From the NCBI GenBank assembly GCA_946885815.1, contig CAMPHE010000122.1:1-5982 (forward strand): a stretch of DNA of 5,982 nucleotides, given 5' to 3'. The translations under genes and the position numbers were made by a program. The stretch is from an uncultured Arenimonas sp. (GTDB lineage: Bacteria; Pseudomonadota; Gammaproteobacteria; Xanthomonadales; Xanthomonadaceae). Positions 1-4,768 of the stretch are shown here, one piece after another. How positions within the stretch are numbered: the stretch's first letter is position 1; the number at the start of each line of letters is the position of its first letter. The notes below the pieces were generated by a model. It did not search any database. It saw only the letters and a program-made list of their open reading frames with translations, and was not told the DNA's origin.

Positions 1-116
1 CCGGCATCGAGAACGCGCTGTTCTACGCCGACAACACGCGGATGCTGTACGGCGATGCCGCGGCGGCGGTCGCGTCGCTGGTGTCGGAACTCAAGGCGAT
101 CGACGGCGGGCACTGA
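1..116 (+). CDS. pntB: NAD(P) transhydrogenase subunit beta (PntB), C-terminal end only
   Basis: This is the 3' end of a gene that enters from the left edge. The frame begins at base 3 and gives 37 residues before TGA at 114-116. The peptide contains ENALFYADNTRMLYGDA, which resembles the C-terminus of PntB (in Escherichia coli roughly 'NPLFFKENTHMLFGDAK'), part of the NADP(H)-binding domain III. In the family, PntB with PntA forms the inner-membrane, proton-translocating transhydrogenase that couples hydride transfer between NADH and NADP+ to the proton gradient. The tail after the motif (VSELKAIDGGH) is a few residues longer than in E. coli. pntA and the rest of pntB would lie upstream, outside the window. 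The gene is convergent with the membrane protein at 133-555, with only 16 bases between the two stops. The identification rests on a short segment, but the motif is distinctive. Confidence 0.85.
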   Translation, partial: GIENALFYADNTRMLYGDAAAAVASLVSELKAIDGGH

Positions 117-132
117 CGGCGGGCGGGTTCGC

Positions 133-555
133 TCAGCGCGCGAGCCGCCACGCCAGCGGCAGGGCCAGCGCCAGCATCGCCACGTCCCAGGCGTCGGTGC
201 CATGCCGCAGCAGTTCGCCCGCCAGCACCGGGCCGAGACGCCGCGCCGATTCGAGCGGGCTGATGCCGATCAGCGACGCCATCTGCGTCGCCGTCACCAT
301 CCAGAGGCCGATCGCGATCGCGGTGGCGGTGGCCACGGTCGCGAGCGCGGCGCGGGTACGACCCGGCGGCGCGGCCGCCAGCCGCAGCATCAGCGCCATG
401 TCGACCGCCGCGAGCAGGCCCATCCATGCCGCCGGGGTTCGCAGCCACAGGTAGACGCCGACCCAGGCCGCGACGACGCCGAGCACCCCGACGACGAGCG
501 AGAACAGCGGGAAGATCCACGGGACACCGGGACGTGAATGCAGGGTGGGCGGCAA
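133..555 (-). CDS. Small four-helix integral membrane protein, function unknown
   Basis: This encodes 140 residues and stops at TGA (133-135 complement). The start taken is TTG at 555-553. An in-frame TAG lies upstream, the first in-frame ATG (M45) would lose the first hydrophobic helix, and a purine-rich GGGAAG sits about six bases before the TTG. Hydrophobic segments lie at about 12-38, 42-61, 69-91 and 122-137, separated by short basic loops (RLAAAPPGRTR and ARRLG). This suggests four transmembrane helices in the inner membrane. There are no cysteines and no catalytic or binding motif that I can see. It resembles the uncharacterised small membrane proteins often found in Xanthomonadaceae, but I cannot name a family. 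It is convergent with pntB and divergent from sufT, so it is probably monocistronic. The frame is secure from the codon bias and hydrophobicity pattern; the function is not known. Confidence 0.72.
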   Translation of the reverse strand: MPPTLHSRPGVPWIFPLFSLVVGVLGVVAAWVGVYLWLRTPAAWMGLLAAVDMALMLRLAAAPPGRTRAALATVATATAIAIGLWMVTATQMASLIGISPLESARRLGPVLAGELLRHGTDAWDVAMLALALPLAWRLAR

Positions 556-577
556 TGCGTTCTTCCCGGGGCAGGCG

Positions 578-590
578 GGCTAAAATAGCC
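578..590. promoter_or_regulatory. Inverted repeat carrying back-to-back -10-like hexamers
   Basis: GGCTA-AAA-TAGCC is a perfect 5-bp inverted repeat with a 3-base centre, in the 59-bp gap between the membrane-protein gene and sufT. On the + strand it contains TAAAAT (581-586), which would start transcription near 593, about 22 bases before the sufT GTG. On the - strand it contains TATTTT (587-582), about 27 bases before the TTG at 555. No good -35 hexamer is visible on either strand. The AT-rich island stands out in very GC-rich DNA. The promoter role is inferred from position and composition. Confidence 0.5.
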
Positions 591-601
591 GTCTTTGCAG
601 C

Positions 602-608
602 GGGGTGG
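602..608 (+). promoter_or_regulatory. Ribosome binding site that fixes the sufT GTG start
   Basis: GGGGTGG lies six bases upstream of the GTG at 615-617. It supports this GTG over any start in the long open frame upstream, which runs back into the neighbouring gene on the other strand and lacks family similarity. Confidence 0.55.
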
Positions 609-614
609 TATGCA

Positions 615-1169
615 GTGAGCTATTCACGGACCAGCGAGCCGGTGAAGTTCGAGCGCGACTGCGCCGCCGTGATGGTGCCGCAGGGCGAAGCCGTGACCCT
701 GCCGGCCGGCACGACCGGCTACATCACGCAGGCCCTCGGCGGTTCGTTCACCGTGTTCGTGGACGGCAACCTGTTCCGCATCGCCGGCGAGGATGCCGAC
801 GCGATCGGCAAGGTGCCGCCGCCGCCGCTGCAGCTGCCCGAAGGCGCGGGCGACGCCGAAGTCGAGCGCATGGTCTGGGACCAGCTGCGCACGTGCTTCG
901 ACCCCGAGATCCCGGTGAACATCGTCGACCTCGGGCTCGTCTACGACTGCGACCTCGGCCGCGACGCGGAAGGCGAGCGCACCGTCGCGATCCGGATGAC
1001 GCTGACCGCACCGGGCTGCGGCATGGGGGACATCCTCGTCGAGGACGTCCGCACGAAGGTCGAAGCGGTGCCGACGATCGCCGAGGCCGACGTCGAACTC
1101 GTGTTCGACCCGCCGTGGAACCAGACGATGATGTCGGACGCGGCCCGGCTCGAAACCGGGATGTTCTGA
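615..1169 (+). CDS. sufT: SufT, Fe-S cluster assembly/maturation factor (MIP18/DUF59 family)
   Basis: This encodes 184 residues from GTG (615) to TGA (1167-1169), close to the usual SufT length. The N-terminal part (about 13-66) has the SufT-specific pattern: RDC, P-x-G, ITQALGGSFTV, then FRIAGEDADAIG. A MIP18/DUF59 domain follows at about 82-184, with DPEIPVNIVDLGLVYD (96-111), TAPGCGMGD (131-139) around the conserved Cys135, and FDPPWNQTMMSDAARLETGMF at the C-terminus. In other bacteria SufT acts in the cytosol in delivering or maturing Fe-S clusters on client proteins, especially when cluster demand is high; it is not the scaffold itself. Here it stands alone, divergent from the membrane-protein gene and convergent with the hydroxylase gene 11 bases downstream. 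No sufBCDSE gene is in the window. The GTG start is supported by GGGGTGG six bases upstream and a -10-like TAAAAT. The family assignment is firm; the exact client role here is not known. Confidence 0.92.
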   Translation: MSYSRTSEPVKFERDCAAVMVPQGEAVTLPAGTTGYITQALGGSFTVFVDGNLFRIAGEDADAIGKVPPPPLQLPEGAGDAEVERMVWDQLRTCFDPEIPVNIVDLGLVYDCDLGRDAEGERTVAIRMTLTAPGCGMGDILVEDVRTKVEAVPTIAEADVELVFDPPWNQTMMSDAARLETGMF

Positions 1170-1180
1170 GGCCGGCGCCG

Positions 1181-1852
1181 CTAGTCTGCCCACATCCGCA
1201 GCAGCTGCGAGTGCACCTGCGACAGCTGGAGGAACCCGGCGCCGGCGCTGCCCTCGCGGGCGTGCAGCGCGCGGCGGGTCTGGTCGAGCGTGAACAGGAT
1301 CTCGCGCTGGCGCGGGTCGCGCAGGCGGCTCTGGATCCAGCCGACGGCGGCCCGCCGCTCGCCACGCGTCACCGGCGCCACGCGGTGCAGCGCGCCGCAG
1401 TCGTAGACGACGAGCGCGCCCGCAGGCAGTTTCACCGGGGTTTCGCCGGCCGCCGAGTCGATCACCAGTTCGCCGCCTTCGTAGTCCTCCGGCGGTGTCA
1501 GGAACAGCGTCCACGCCAGATCGGTGCGCAGCGGCGGCTCGCCCATCAGCGCGTCGTCGACGTGCGGTGCGTACTCGTCGCCGACACCGTAGCGGCTCAG
1601 CAGCGGCGCGCCGAACCGGGCCGGGCGCGCCCACGCCGCGAGCGTCGGGTGCGCCGCCACCGCCGCCACGACCTCCTTCGCGAGGGCCGCGACGCGGCCG
1701 GCGTCGCGGTCGAGCTGGCGATTGCGCTTCGCGTCGCGGGCCGCCCAGCCGGCGGTGGCGCGCCCGTCGATGTCCGGCGCGGTGTCGAAGACGGCGCAGG
1801 CACGGGCCGCGGCGGCGGAGTCGAGGACGTCGGCGATGCAGAGCAGGGTCAT
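1181..1852 (-). CDS. PKHD-type Fe(II)/2-oxoglutarate-dependent hydroxylase (PiuC/YbiX family)
   Basis: This encodes 223 residues from ATG (1852-1850) to TAG. It shows the double-stranded beta-helix dioxygenase pattern: RYGVGDEYAPHVDDALM holds the iron ligands H97 and D99, YEGGELVI and VKLPAGALVVYDCGALHRVAPVTRGER follow, H156 is the distal iron ligand, and R166 fits the 2-oxoglutarate-binding arginine. The C-terminus (WIQSRLRDPRQREILFTLD) matches the YbiX/PiuC family, which is usually about 225 residues. Such enzymes are cytosolic. Their substrate is unproven, but the genes are often Fur-regulated and near TonB-dependent siderophore receptors. An in-frame ATG at 1873-1871 would add seven residues (MQTILDN). 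I prefer 1852 because MTLLCIADVLD aligns with the family N-terminus. Neither ATG has a clear Shine-Dalgarno sequence. The gene diverges from the imelysin operon across 75 bp and no receptor gene is nearby. Family assignment is firm; the iron-uptake role is inferred. Confidence 0.9.
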   Translation of the reverse strand: MTLLCIADVLDSAAAARACAVFDTAPDIDGRATAGWAARDAKRNRQLDRDAGRVAALAKEVVAAVAAHPTLAAWARPARFGAPLLSRYGVGDEYAPHVDDALMGEPPLRTDLAWTLFLTPPEDYEGGELVIDSAAGETPVKLPAGALVVYDCGALHRVAPVTRGERRAAVGWIQSRLRDPRQREILFTLDQTRRALHAREGSAGAGFLQLSQVHSQLLRMWAD

Positions 1853-1857
1853 GTTGT

Positions 1858-1872
1858 CGAGAATCGTTTGCA
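1858..1872. promoter_or_regulatory. Degenerate Fur-box-like sequence
   Basis: CGAGAAT-C-GTTTGCA matches the 7-1-7 Fur consensus TGATAAT-N-ATTATCA at 9 of 14 positions: five in the left arm, including GAGAAT, and four in the right. Its own dyad symmetry is poor (3 of 7). It lies just upstream of the preferred hydroxylase start and on the upstream side of the imelysin -10, between two genes whose families are often iron-regulated. That context is the main reason to list it; the match alone is weak. Confidence 0.3.
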
Positions 1873-1896
1873 TTTGGAGGCGGCGCGCCGATAATA
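1867..1896. promoter_or_regulatory. Overlapping divergent promoter elements for the hydroxylase and the imelysin operon
   Basis: On the + strand, TTTGCA (1867-1872, 4 of 6 to TTGACA), a 17-bp spacer and GATAAT (1890-1895, 5 of 6 to TATAAT) would start transcription near 1902, about 25 bases before the imelysin ATG. On the - strand, TATTAT (1896-1891, 5 of 6) overlaps the same bases and would start near 1885, upstream of the hydroxylase ATG; its -35 is not recognisable. The two -10 elements share five base pairs, so the two polymerases should compete or be controlled together. A 10-bp GC palindrome (CGGCGCGCCG, 1881-1890) abuts them. All of this is pattern-based. Confidence 0.5.
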
Positions 1897-1927
1897 CCCG
1901 CTCCCTCCGCGATGGACCCGGATCGCC

Positions 1928-3187
1928 ATGACCCGCCTGAAACTGTGGACCCGCCTCGGTACCTGTGCCGCCGCGTCGATGCCGCTGGCGATGCTCTCGC
2001 TGGGCGCGTTCGCCAGCGAAGGCGGCGAGGGAGGCGAGGGGGGCGAAGGCGGCGAGGCCGGCGCGACGCCGTCGCAGTACCGGCTGCTGCTCGACCCGGC
2101 GAGCGACCCGAGCTACGACGCCGGCACCGCCCTGCGTGACTACGCCGCGACGGCGCACACCGCCTATGCCGAGGCCGAAGACGCCGCGCAGACCCTGCGC
2201 CGGGCGATCGCCGCGCTGCGCGACGCGCCGTCCGAGGCGACGCTCGCCGCCGCGCGCGAGGCGTGGACGGCCGCGCGCGCGCCGTATCTGCGCACCGAGG
2301 CGTATCGCTATTACGACGGCCCGATCGACGGGCCGGCGACCGGCACCCGCGCGGCGGGACCGGAGGGCCGCATCAACGCGTGGCCGTTGAACGAAGCCGT
2401 GATCGACGGCGTCGCCGGCGACGAGTCGGCCGGGCTGGTCAATGCGCTCGACGTGCCGCTGACGCGCGAAACGATCCTGCAGCGCGACCAGGTGAGCGAC
2501 GAAGCCGACGTCACCACCGGCTGGCACGCGATCGAATTCCTGCTCTGGGGCCAGGACCACCGCGCCGACGGTCCCGGGGACCGGCCGGCCACCGATTTCC
2601 TGCCCGGCGATCCGGCGCGCGAACGGCGTGGCGAATACCTCGCGCTGCTCGCCGACCAGCTGGCCGACGACCTGCAGTGGCTGCGCGACCAGTGGGACCC
2701 GCAGGCCGACGACAGCTACGCGCGCTTCTTCCTCGCGCTGGAGCCGCACGAAGCCGTCGGTCGCGTGCTGACCGGCGCGGCGAACCTCGCCGGGCACGAG
2801 CTGGCCTCCGAGCGCCTCGCCGTCGGGCTCGATTCGGGCGCGCAGGAAGACGAGCAGAGCTGTTTCAGCGACACCACGCACCAGGATTTCGTGTTCGCGC
2901 TGGAGGGCATCCGCATCGCGTGGTACGGCCGCGACGGGAAGGGACTCGCCAGCGTGCTGCGGCCGCTGCGCCCGGCCCTCGCCGACGATCTCGATGCCCG
3001 CTTCGCGAAAGCCGAGGCGGCCATCGCGGCGATGCCCCGGCCGTTCGACCGGATGCTCGCCTCCGCGCCGGACAGCGCCGAACGCGCCGCCGGCGAGGCC
3101 GCGGTCACCGCGCTGCAGGAACTCGGCGCCGGCCTGCGCGATGCCGGCAACGCCCTCGGCGTGCTGGTGATCGTTTCCGGCGTATGA
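1928..3187 (+). CDS. Imelysin-family (IrpA-like, peptidase M75) exported protein
   Basis: This encodes 419 residues. A signal peptide (about 1-29) has basic residues, a hydrophobic core and a likely cleavage at AFA|SEGG. A Gly/Glu repeat follows at 31-43, then the mostly helical imelysin domain from about 50 to 415. Its hallmark GWHAIEFLLWGQD (198-210) holds the GxHxxE motif (G198, H200, E203), and SCFSDTTHQDF (311-321) is typical of the IrpA branch. The family includes IrpA (a cyanobacterial protein needed under iron limitation), EfeO and ICMP. They are periplasmic or surface proteins thought to bind iron or heme; protease activity is doubtful for most. The next gene, a di-heme protein, overlaps this stop by four bases (ATGA), so the two are translationally coupled. 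The ATG at 1928 is preferred because it gives a good signal peptide, although the Shine-Dalgarno sequence is weak. Family assignment is firm; the ligand is inferred. Confidence 0.92.
   Translation: MTRLKLWTRLGTCAAASMPLAMLSLGAFASEGGEGGEGGEGGEAGATPSQYRLLLDPASDPSYDAGTALRDYAATAHTAYAEAEDAAQTLRRAIAALRDAPSEATLAAAREAWTAARAPYLRTEAYRYYDGPIDGPATGTRAAGPEGRINAWPLNEAVIDGVAGDESAGLVNALDVPLTRETILQRDQVSDEADVTTGWHAIEFLLWGQDHRADGPGDRPATDFLPGDPARERRGEYLALLADQLADDLQWLRDQWDPQADDSYARFFLALEPHEAVGRVLTGAANLAGHELASERLAVGLDSGAQEDEQSCFSDTTHQDFVFALEGIRIAWYGRDGKGLASVLRPLRPALADDLDARFAKAEAAIAAMPRPFDRMLASAPDSAERAAGEAAVTALQELGAGLRDAGNALGVLVIVSGV
2018..2056 (+). repeat. In-frame triplet repeat encoding a Gly/Glu-rich tract
   Basis: Thirteen codons encode EGGEGGEGGEGGE (residues 31-43 of the imelysin protein) as four Glu-Gly-Gly units and a final Glu. 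The codons vary (GAA/GAG and GGC/GGA/GGG), so this is not a pure DNA repeat. It directly follows the predicted signal-peptide cleavage site and precedes the folded domain, so it should be a flexible acidic N-terminus in the periplasm. Metal binding by the glutamates is possible but unproven. Confidence 0.8.
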
Positions 3188-4554
3188 AACGCCTCGCCGT
3201 GCTCGTCGCCGGCGTGCTCGCCGCCGGCGGCCTCGCGGCGGGCCGCGAGGCGATCGCGCCGGGCGGCGCGTTGACGCGGCCGCTCGACAACCGCGAGGCG
3301 TTCACCCGGCCGGCGCCCGGGCTGTCGCCGAAGGAACTGCGCGACTTCAATTTCGGCAATCGCCTGTTCAACACCAACTGGGCGGTCGCGCCGGCCTCGG
3401 TCGACGCGTTCGACGGGCTCGGGCCGGTGTTCAACCGCGTGTCGTGCTCCGGCTGCCATCTGCGCGACGGCCGCGGCCGGCCACCGGTCGACGGCGAGGA
3501 CGAGATGCTGTCGATGCTCGTGCGGCTCAGCGTGCCCGGCGTCGCCGCCGATGGCGGCCCGGTGCCGCATCCGGCGTACGGCGACCAACTGAACGATCGC
3601 GCGATCCCCGGCGTCCGGGCGGAAGGGCGCGCGCGCATCGAATGGCGCGAGCTGCCCGGGAGCTACCCCGACGGAACCGCGTACTCGCTGCGTGCACCGA
3701 CGCTGGCGATCGACGGCGCGGCATTCGGCGAGCTCGCCGACGACGTGCTGTTCTCCGCGCGCGTCGCGCCCGCGATGCCCGGACTGGGACTGCTCGGGGC
3801 CGTGCCGGAAAGCGCGATCGTCGCGCTGGAGGACCCCGATGATCGCGACGGCGACGGCATCTCCGGCCGGGCCAACCGCGTATGGGATCCGGTGACGCAG
3901 CGCGAAGCGCTCGGCCGTTTCGGCTGGAAGGCGAACCAGGCGACGCTGCTGACGCAGACGGCCGGCGCCGCGAACGGCGACATGGGCCTGACCACCCGCG
4001 TGCATCCGGACGAGAACTGCATCGACGGCCAGTCCGAATGCGGGCTCGCCAAGCGCGGCGGCGATGGCGTGGACCTCCGCGACGCGCATCTCGACAAGCT
4101 CGTGTTCTACCTCGAAACACTGGCGGTTCCGGCGCGCCGCGTGGTCGACGCCGACGCCGAAGCGCGCGGCGAACGGCTGTTCTCGCGGCTCGGCTGCGGA
4201 GGCTGCCATCGCCCCGTGCTCGAGACGGCCGCCGACGCCATGCCGGCGCTGCTCGCCGGGCAGACCTTCGCGCCATACACCGACCTGCTGCTGCACGACA
4301 TGGGCCCGGGACTGGCCGACGGCCGCCCCGATTTCCGCGCGGACGGGCGCGAATGGCGCACGCCGCCGCTCTGGGGGCTCGGCCTGGTGCCGACGACCAA
4401 CGGTCATAGCTTCTATCTGCACGACGGCCGCGCGCGGTCGCTCGAAGAGGCGGTCCTGTGGCACGGCGGCGAGGCGGAACGGGCCCGCCAAGGCTTTGAA
4501 AACCTTTCCAGCGAAGACCGGGAAGCGGTGCTCGCCTTCCTGCGCAGTGTGTAG
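3184..4554 (+). CDS. Exported di-heme c-type cytochrome, DHOR/DUF1111 'thiol oxidoreductase' family
   Basis: This encodes 456 residues. A short signal peptide (about 1-20, MKRLAVLVAGVLAAGG) indicates export, which c-type heme attachment requires. Two CXXCH sites are present: CSGCH at 88-92 and CGGCH at 338-342, the second within a cytochrome c-like region (RGERLFSRLGCGGCH). Between them are a calcium-loop-like DPDDRDGDGISGRANRV (217-233), FGRFGWKANQ (245-252), typical of DUF1111, and two extra cysteines (C279, C286). The C-terminal TPPLWGLG...HSFYLHDGRARSLEEAVLWHGGEA (393-431) is also characteristic. The family (COG3488) is distantly MauG/peroxidase-like and probably does redox chemistry in the periplasm, perhaps on iron or an iron ligand bound by the imelysin partner. 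ATG (3184-3186) overlaps the imelysin TGA, and no strong Shine-Dalgarno is visible, so coupled translation is likely. Family assignment is firm; the substrate is unknown. Confidence 0.92.
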   Translation: MKRLAVLVAGVLAAGGLAAGREAIAPGGALTRPLDNREAFTRPAPGLSPKELRDFNFGNRLFNTNWAVAPASVDAFDGLGPVFNRVSCSGCHLRDGRGRPPVDGEDEMLSMLVRLSVPGVAADGGPVPHPAYGDQLNDRAIPGVRAEGRARIEWRELPGSYPDGTAYSLRAPTLAIDGAAFGELADDVLFSARVAPAMPGLGLLGAVPESAIVALEDPDDRDGDGISGRANRVWDPVTQREALGRFGWKANQATLLTQTAGAANGDMGLTTRVHPDENCIDGQSECGLAKRGGDGVDLRDAHLDKLVFYLETLAVPARRVVDADAEARGERLFSRLGCGGCHRPVLETAADAMPALLAGQTFAPYTDLLLHDMGPGLADGRPDFRADGREWRTPPLWGLGLVPTTNGHSFYLHDGRARSLEEAVLWHGGEAERARQGFENLSSEDREAVLAFLRSV

Positions 4555-4561
4555 TCCTGCT

Positions 4562-4580
4562 GACGCTTCACGAAGCTGTC
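4562..4580 (+). terminator. Weak hairpin after the di-heme gene
   Basis: GAC-GCTTC-AC-GAAGC-T-GTC, eight bases after the stop codon, can form a stem of eight pairs with one bulged T and a two-base loop. No U-tract follows, so it is at best a weak intrinsic terminator or a 3'-end-stabilising hairpin. The real end of the imelysin/di-heme transcript may depend on Rho. Confidence 0.25.
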
Positions 4581-4612
4581 CGACGCGCGCGATTTCCACG
4601 TTGCCGGACGTC

Positions 4613-4642
4613 TTGACACTCCTCGGAACCGCACGCTAGGTT
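4613..4642 (+). promoter_or_regulatory. Sigma-70-like promoter upstream of the protease gene
   Basis: A perfect TTGACA (4613-4618), an 18-bp spacer and TAGGTT (4637-4642, matching the three most conserved -10 positions T1, A2 and T6) point rightwards. Transcription would start near 4649, leaving an untranslated leader of about 180 bases before the protease GTG. A perfect TTGACA in DNA this GC-rich is unlikely to be common by chance. Confidence 0.5.
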
Positions 4643-4645
4643 CCG
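4624..4645. promoter_or_regulatory. Perfect 7-bp dyad across the -10 region: candidate operator
   Basis: CGGAACC (4624-4630) and GGTTCCG (4639-4645) are exact reverse complements separated by eight bases. Their centres are 15 bp apart. The right arm covers the -10-like TAGGTT and the left arm lies in the spacer after TTGACA. This is where a dimeric repressor would block polymerase. I cannot name the regulator. Confidence 0.45.
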
Positions 4646-4660
4646 CCGGGTGTCGCGCAG

Positions 4661-4676
4661 CGTGAACTGCGTCACA
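4661..4676. promoter_or_regulatory. CRP/Clp-like binding site
   Basis: CGTGA-ACTGCG-TCACA matches the CRP-family consensus TGTGA-N6-TCACA at nine of ten specified bases. Clp, the CRP-like regulator of xanthomonads and Lysobacter, uses this type of site and is known to control extracellular enzymes, including proteases; a secreted protease gene lies 151 bp downstream. The site sits inside a larger imperfect inverted repeat: GTGTCGCGCAG (4650-4660) and CTGCGTCACAC (4667-4677) pair at 9 of 11 positions around a six-base loop. The protein that binds is inferred. Confidence 0.5.
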
Positions 4677-4699
4677 CGTCCGGGTGGCGCGAAATTCCC

Positions 4700-4708
4700 T
4701 GCTACGAA
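4700..4708 (+). promoter_or_regulatory. Candidate extended -10 promoter downstream of the Clp-like site
   Basis: TGC-TACGAA has an upstream TG one base before a TA...A hexamer, followed by an A-rich stretch (GAAAAACAAG). Transcription would start near 4715, placing the Clp-like site centre (4668.5) about 46 bp upstream, roughly where a class II activator binds. No -35 hexamer is evident, as expected for an activator-dependent promoter. This is weaker than the TTGACA promoter at 4613. Confidence 0.25.
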
Positions 4709-4768
4709 AAACAAGAGGCCGAACAAGGCCTGCGCGGGGAACGTTTTGCCCAGGGGCCCGGGGCATGG

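Noticed and set aside
426..614. N-terminal extension of sufT back to 426
   Set aside because: It runs antisense through the membrane-protein gene and encodes an arginine-rich shadow sequence. The GTG at 615 has a ribosome binding site and gives the normal SufT length.
1881..1890. CGGCGCGCCG perfect palindrome as an operator
   Set aside because: Short GC-only palindromes arise often at this base composition. It is mentioned only as part of the divergent promoter.
605..1894. A 429-codon plus-strand frame across sufT and the hydroxylase
   Set aside because: Out of frame with sufT and antisense to the hydroxylase; it has arginine-rich shadow composition and no motif.
1890..1904. Second Fur-box register around GATAAT
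   Set aside because: The left arm fits, but the right arm matches only two of seven positions, and the sequence is better explained as the -10 element.
1853..2881. Upstream extension of the hydroxylase frame to 2881 on the minus strand
   Set aside because: The extension lies antisense to the imelysin gene and has no family similarity. Homology begins at the ATG at 1852, with at most seven more residues from 1873.
2716..4599. A 627-codon open frame on the minus strand opposite the imelysin and di-heme genes
   Set aside because: It is antisense to two genes with clear family motifs, is rich in Arg/Ala with no recognisable domain, and long shadow frames are expected in DNA this GC-rich.
4716..4731. 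AGGCC-GAACAA-GGCCT hairpin as a terminator
   Set aside because: Only a five-pair stem with no following U-tract (TGCGCGGGG follows). It may be part of the leader fold but is not a terminator on this evidence.
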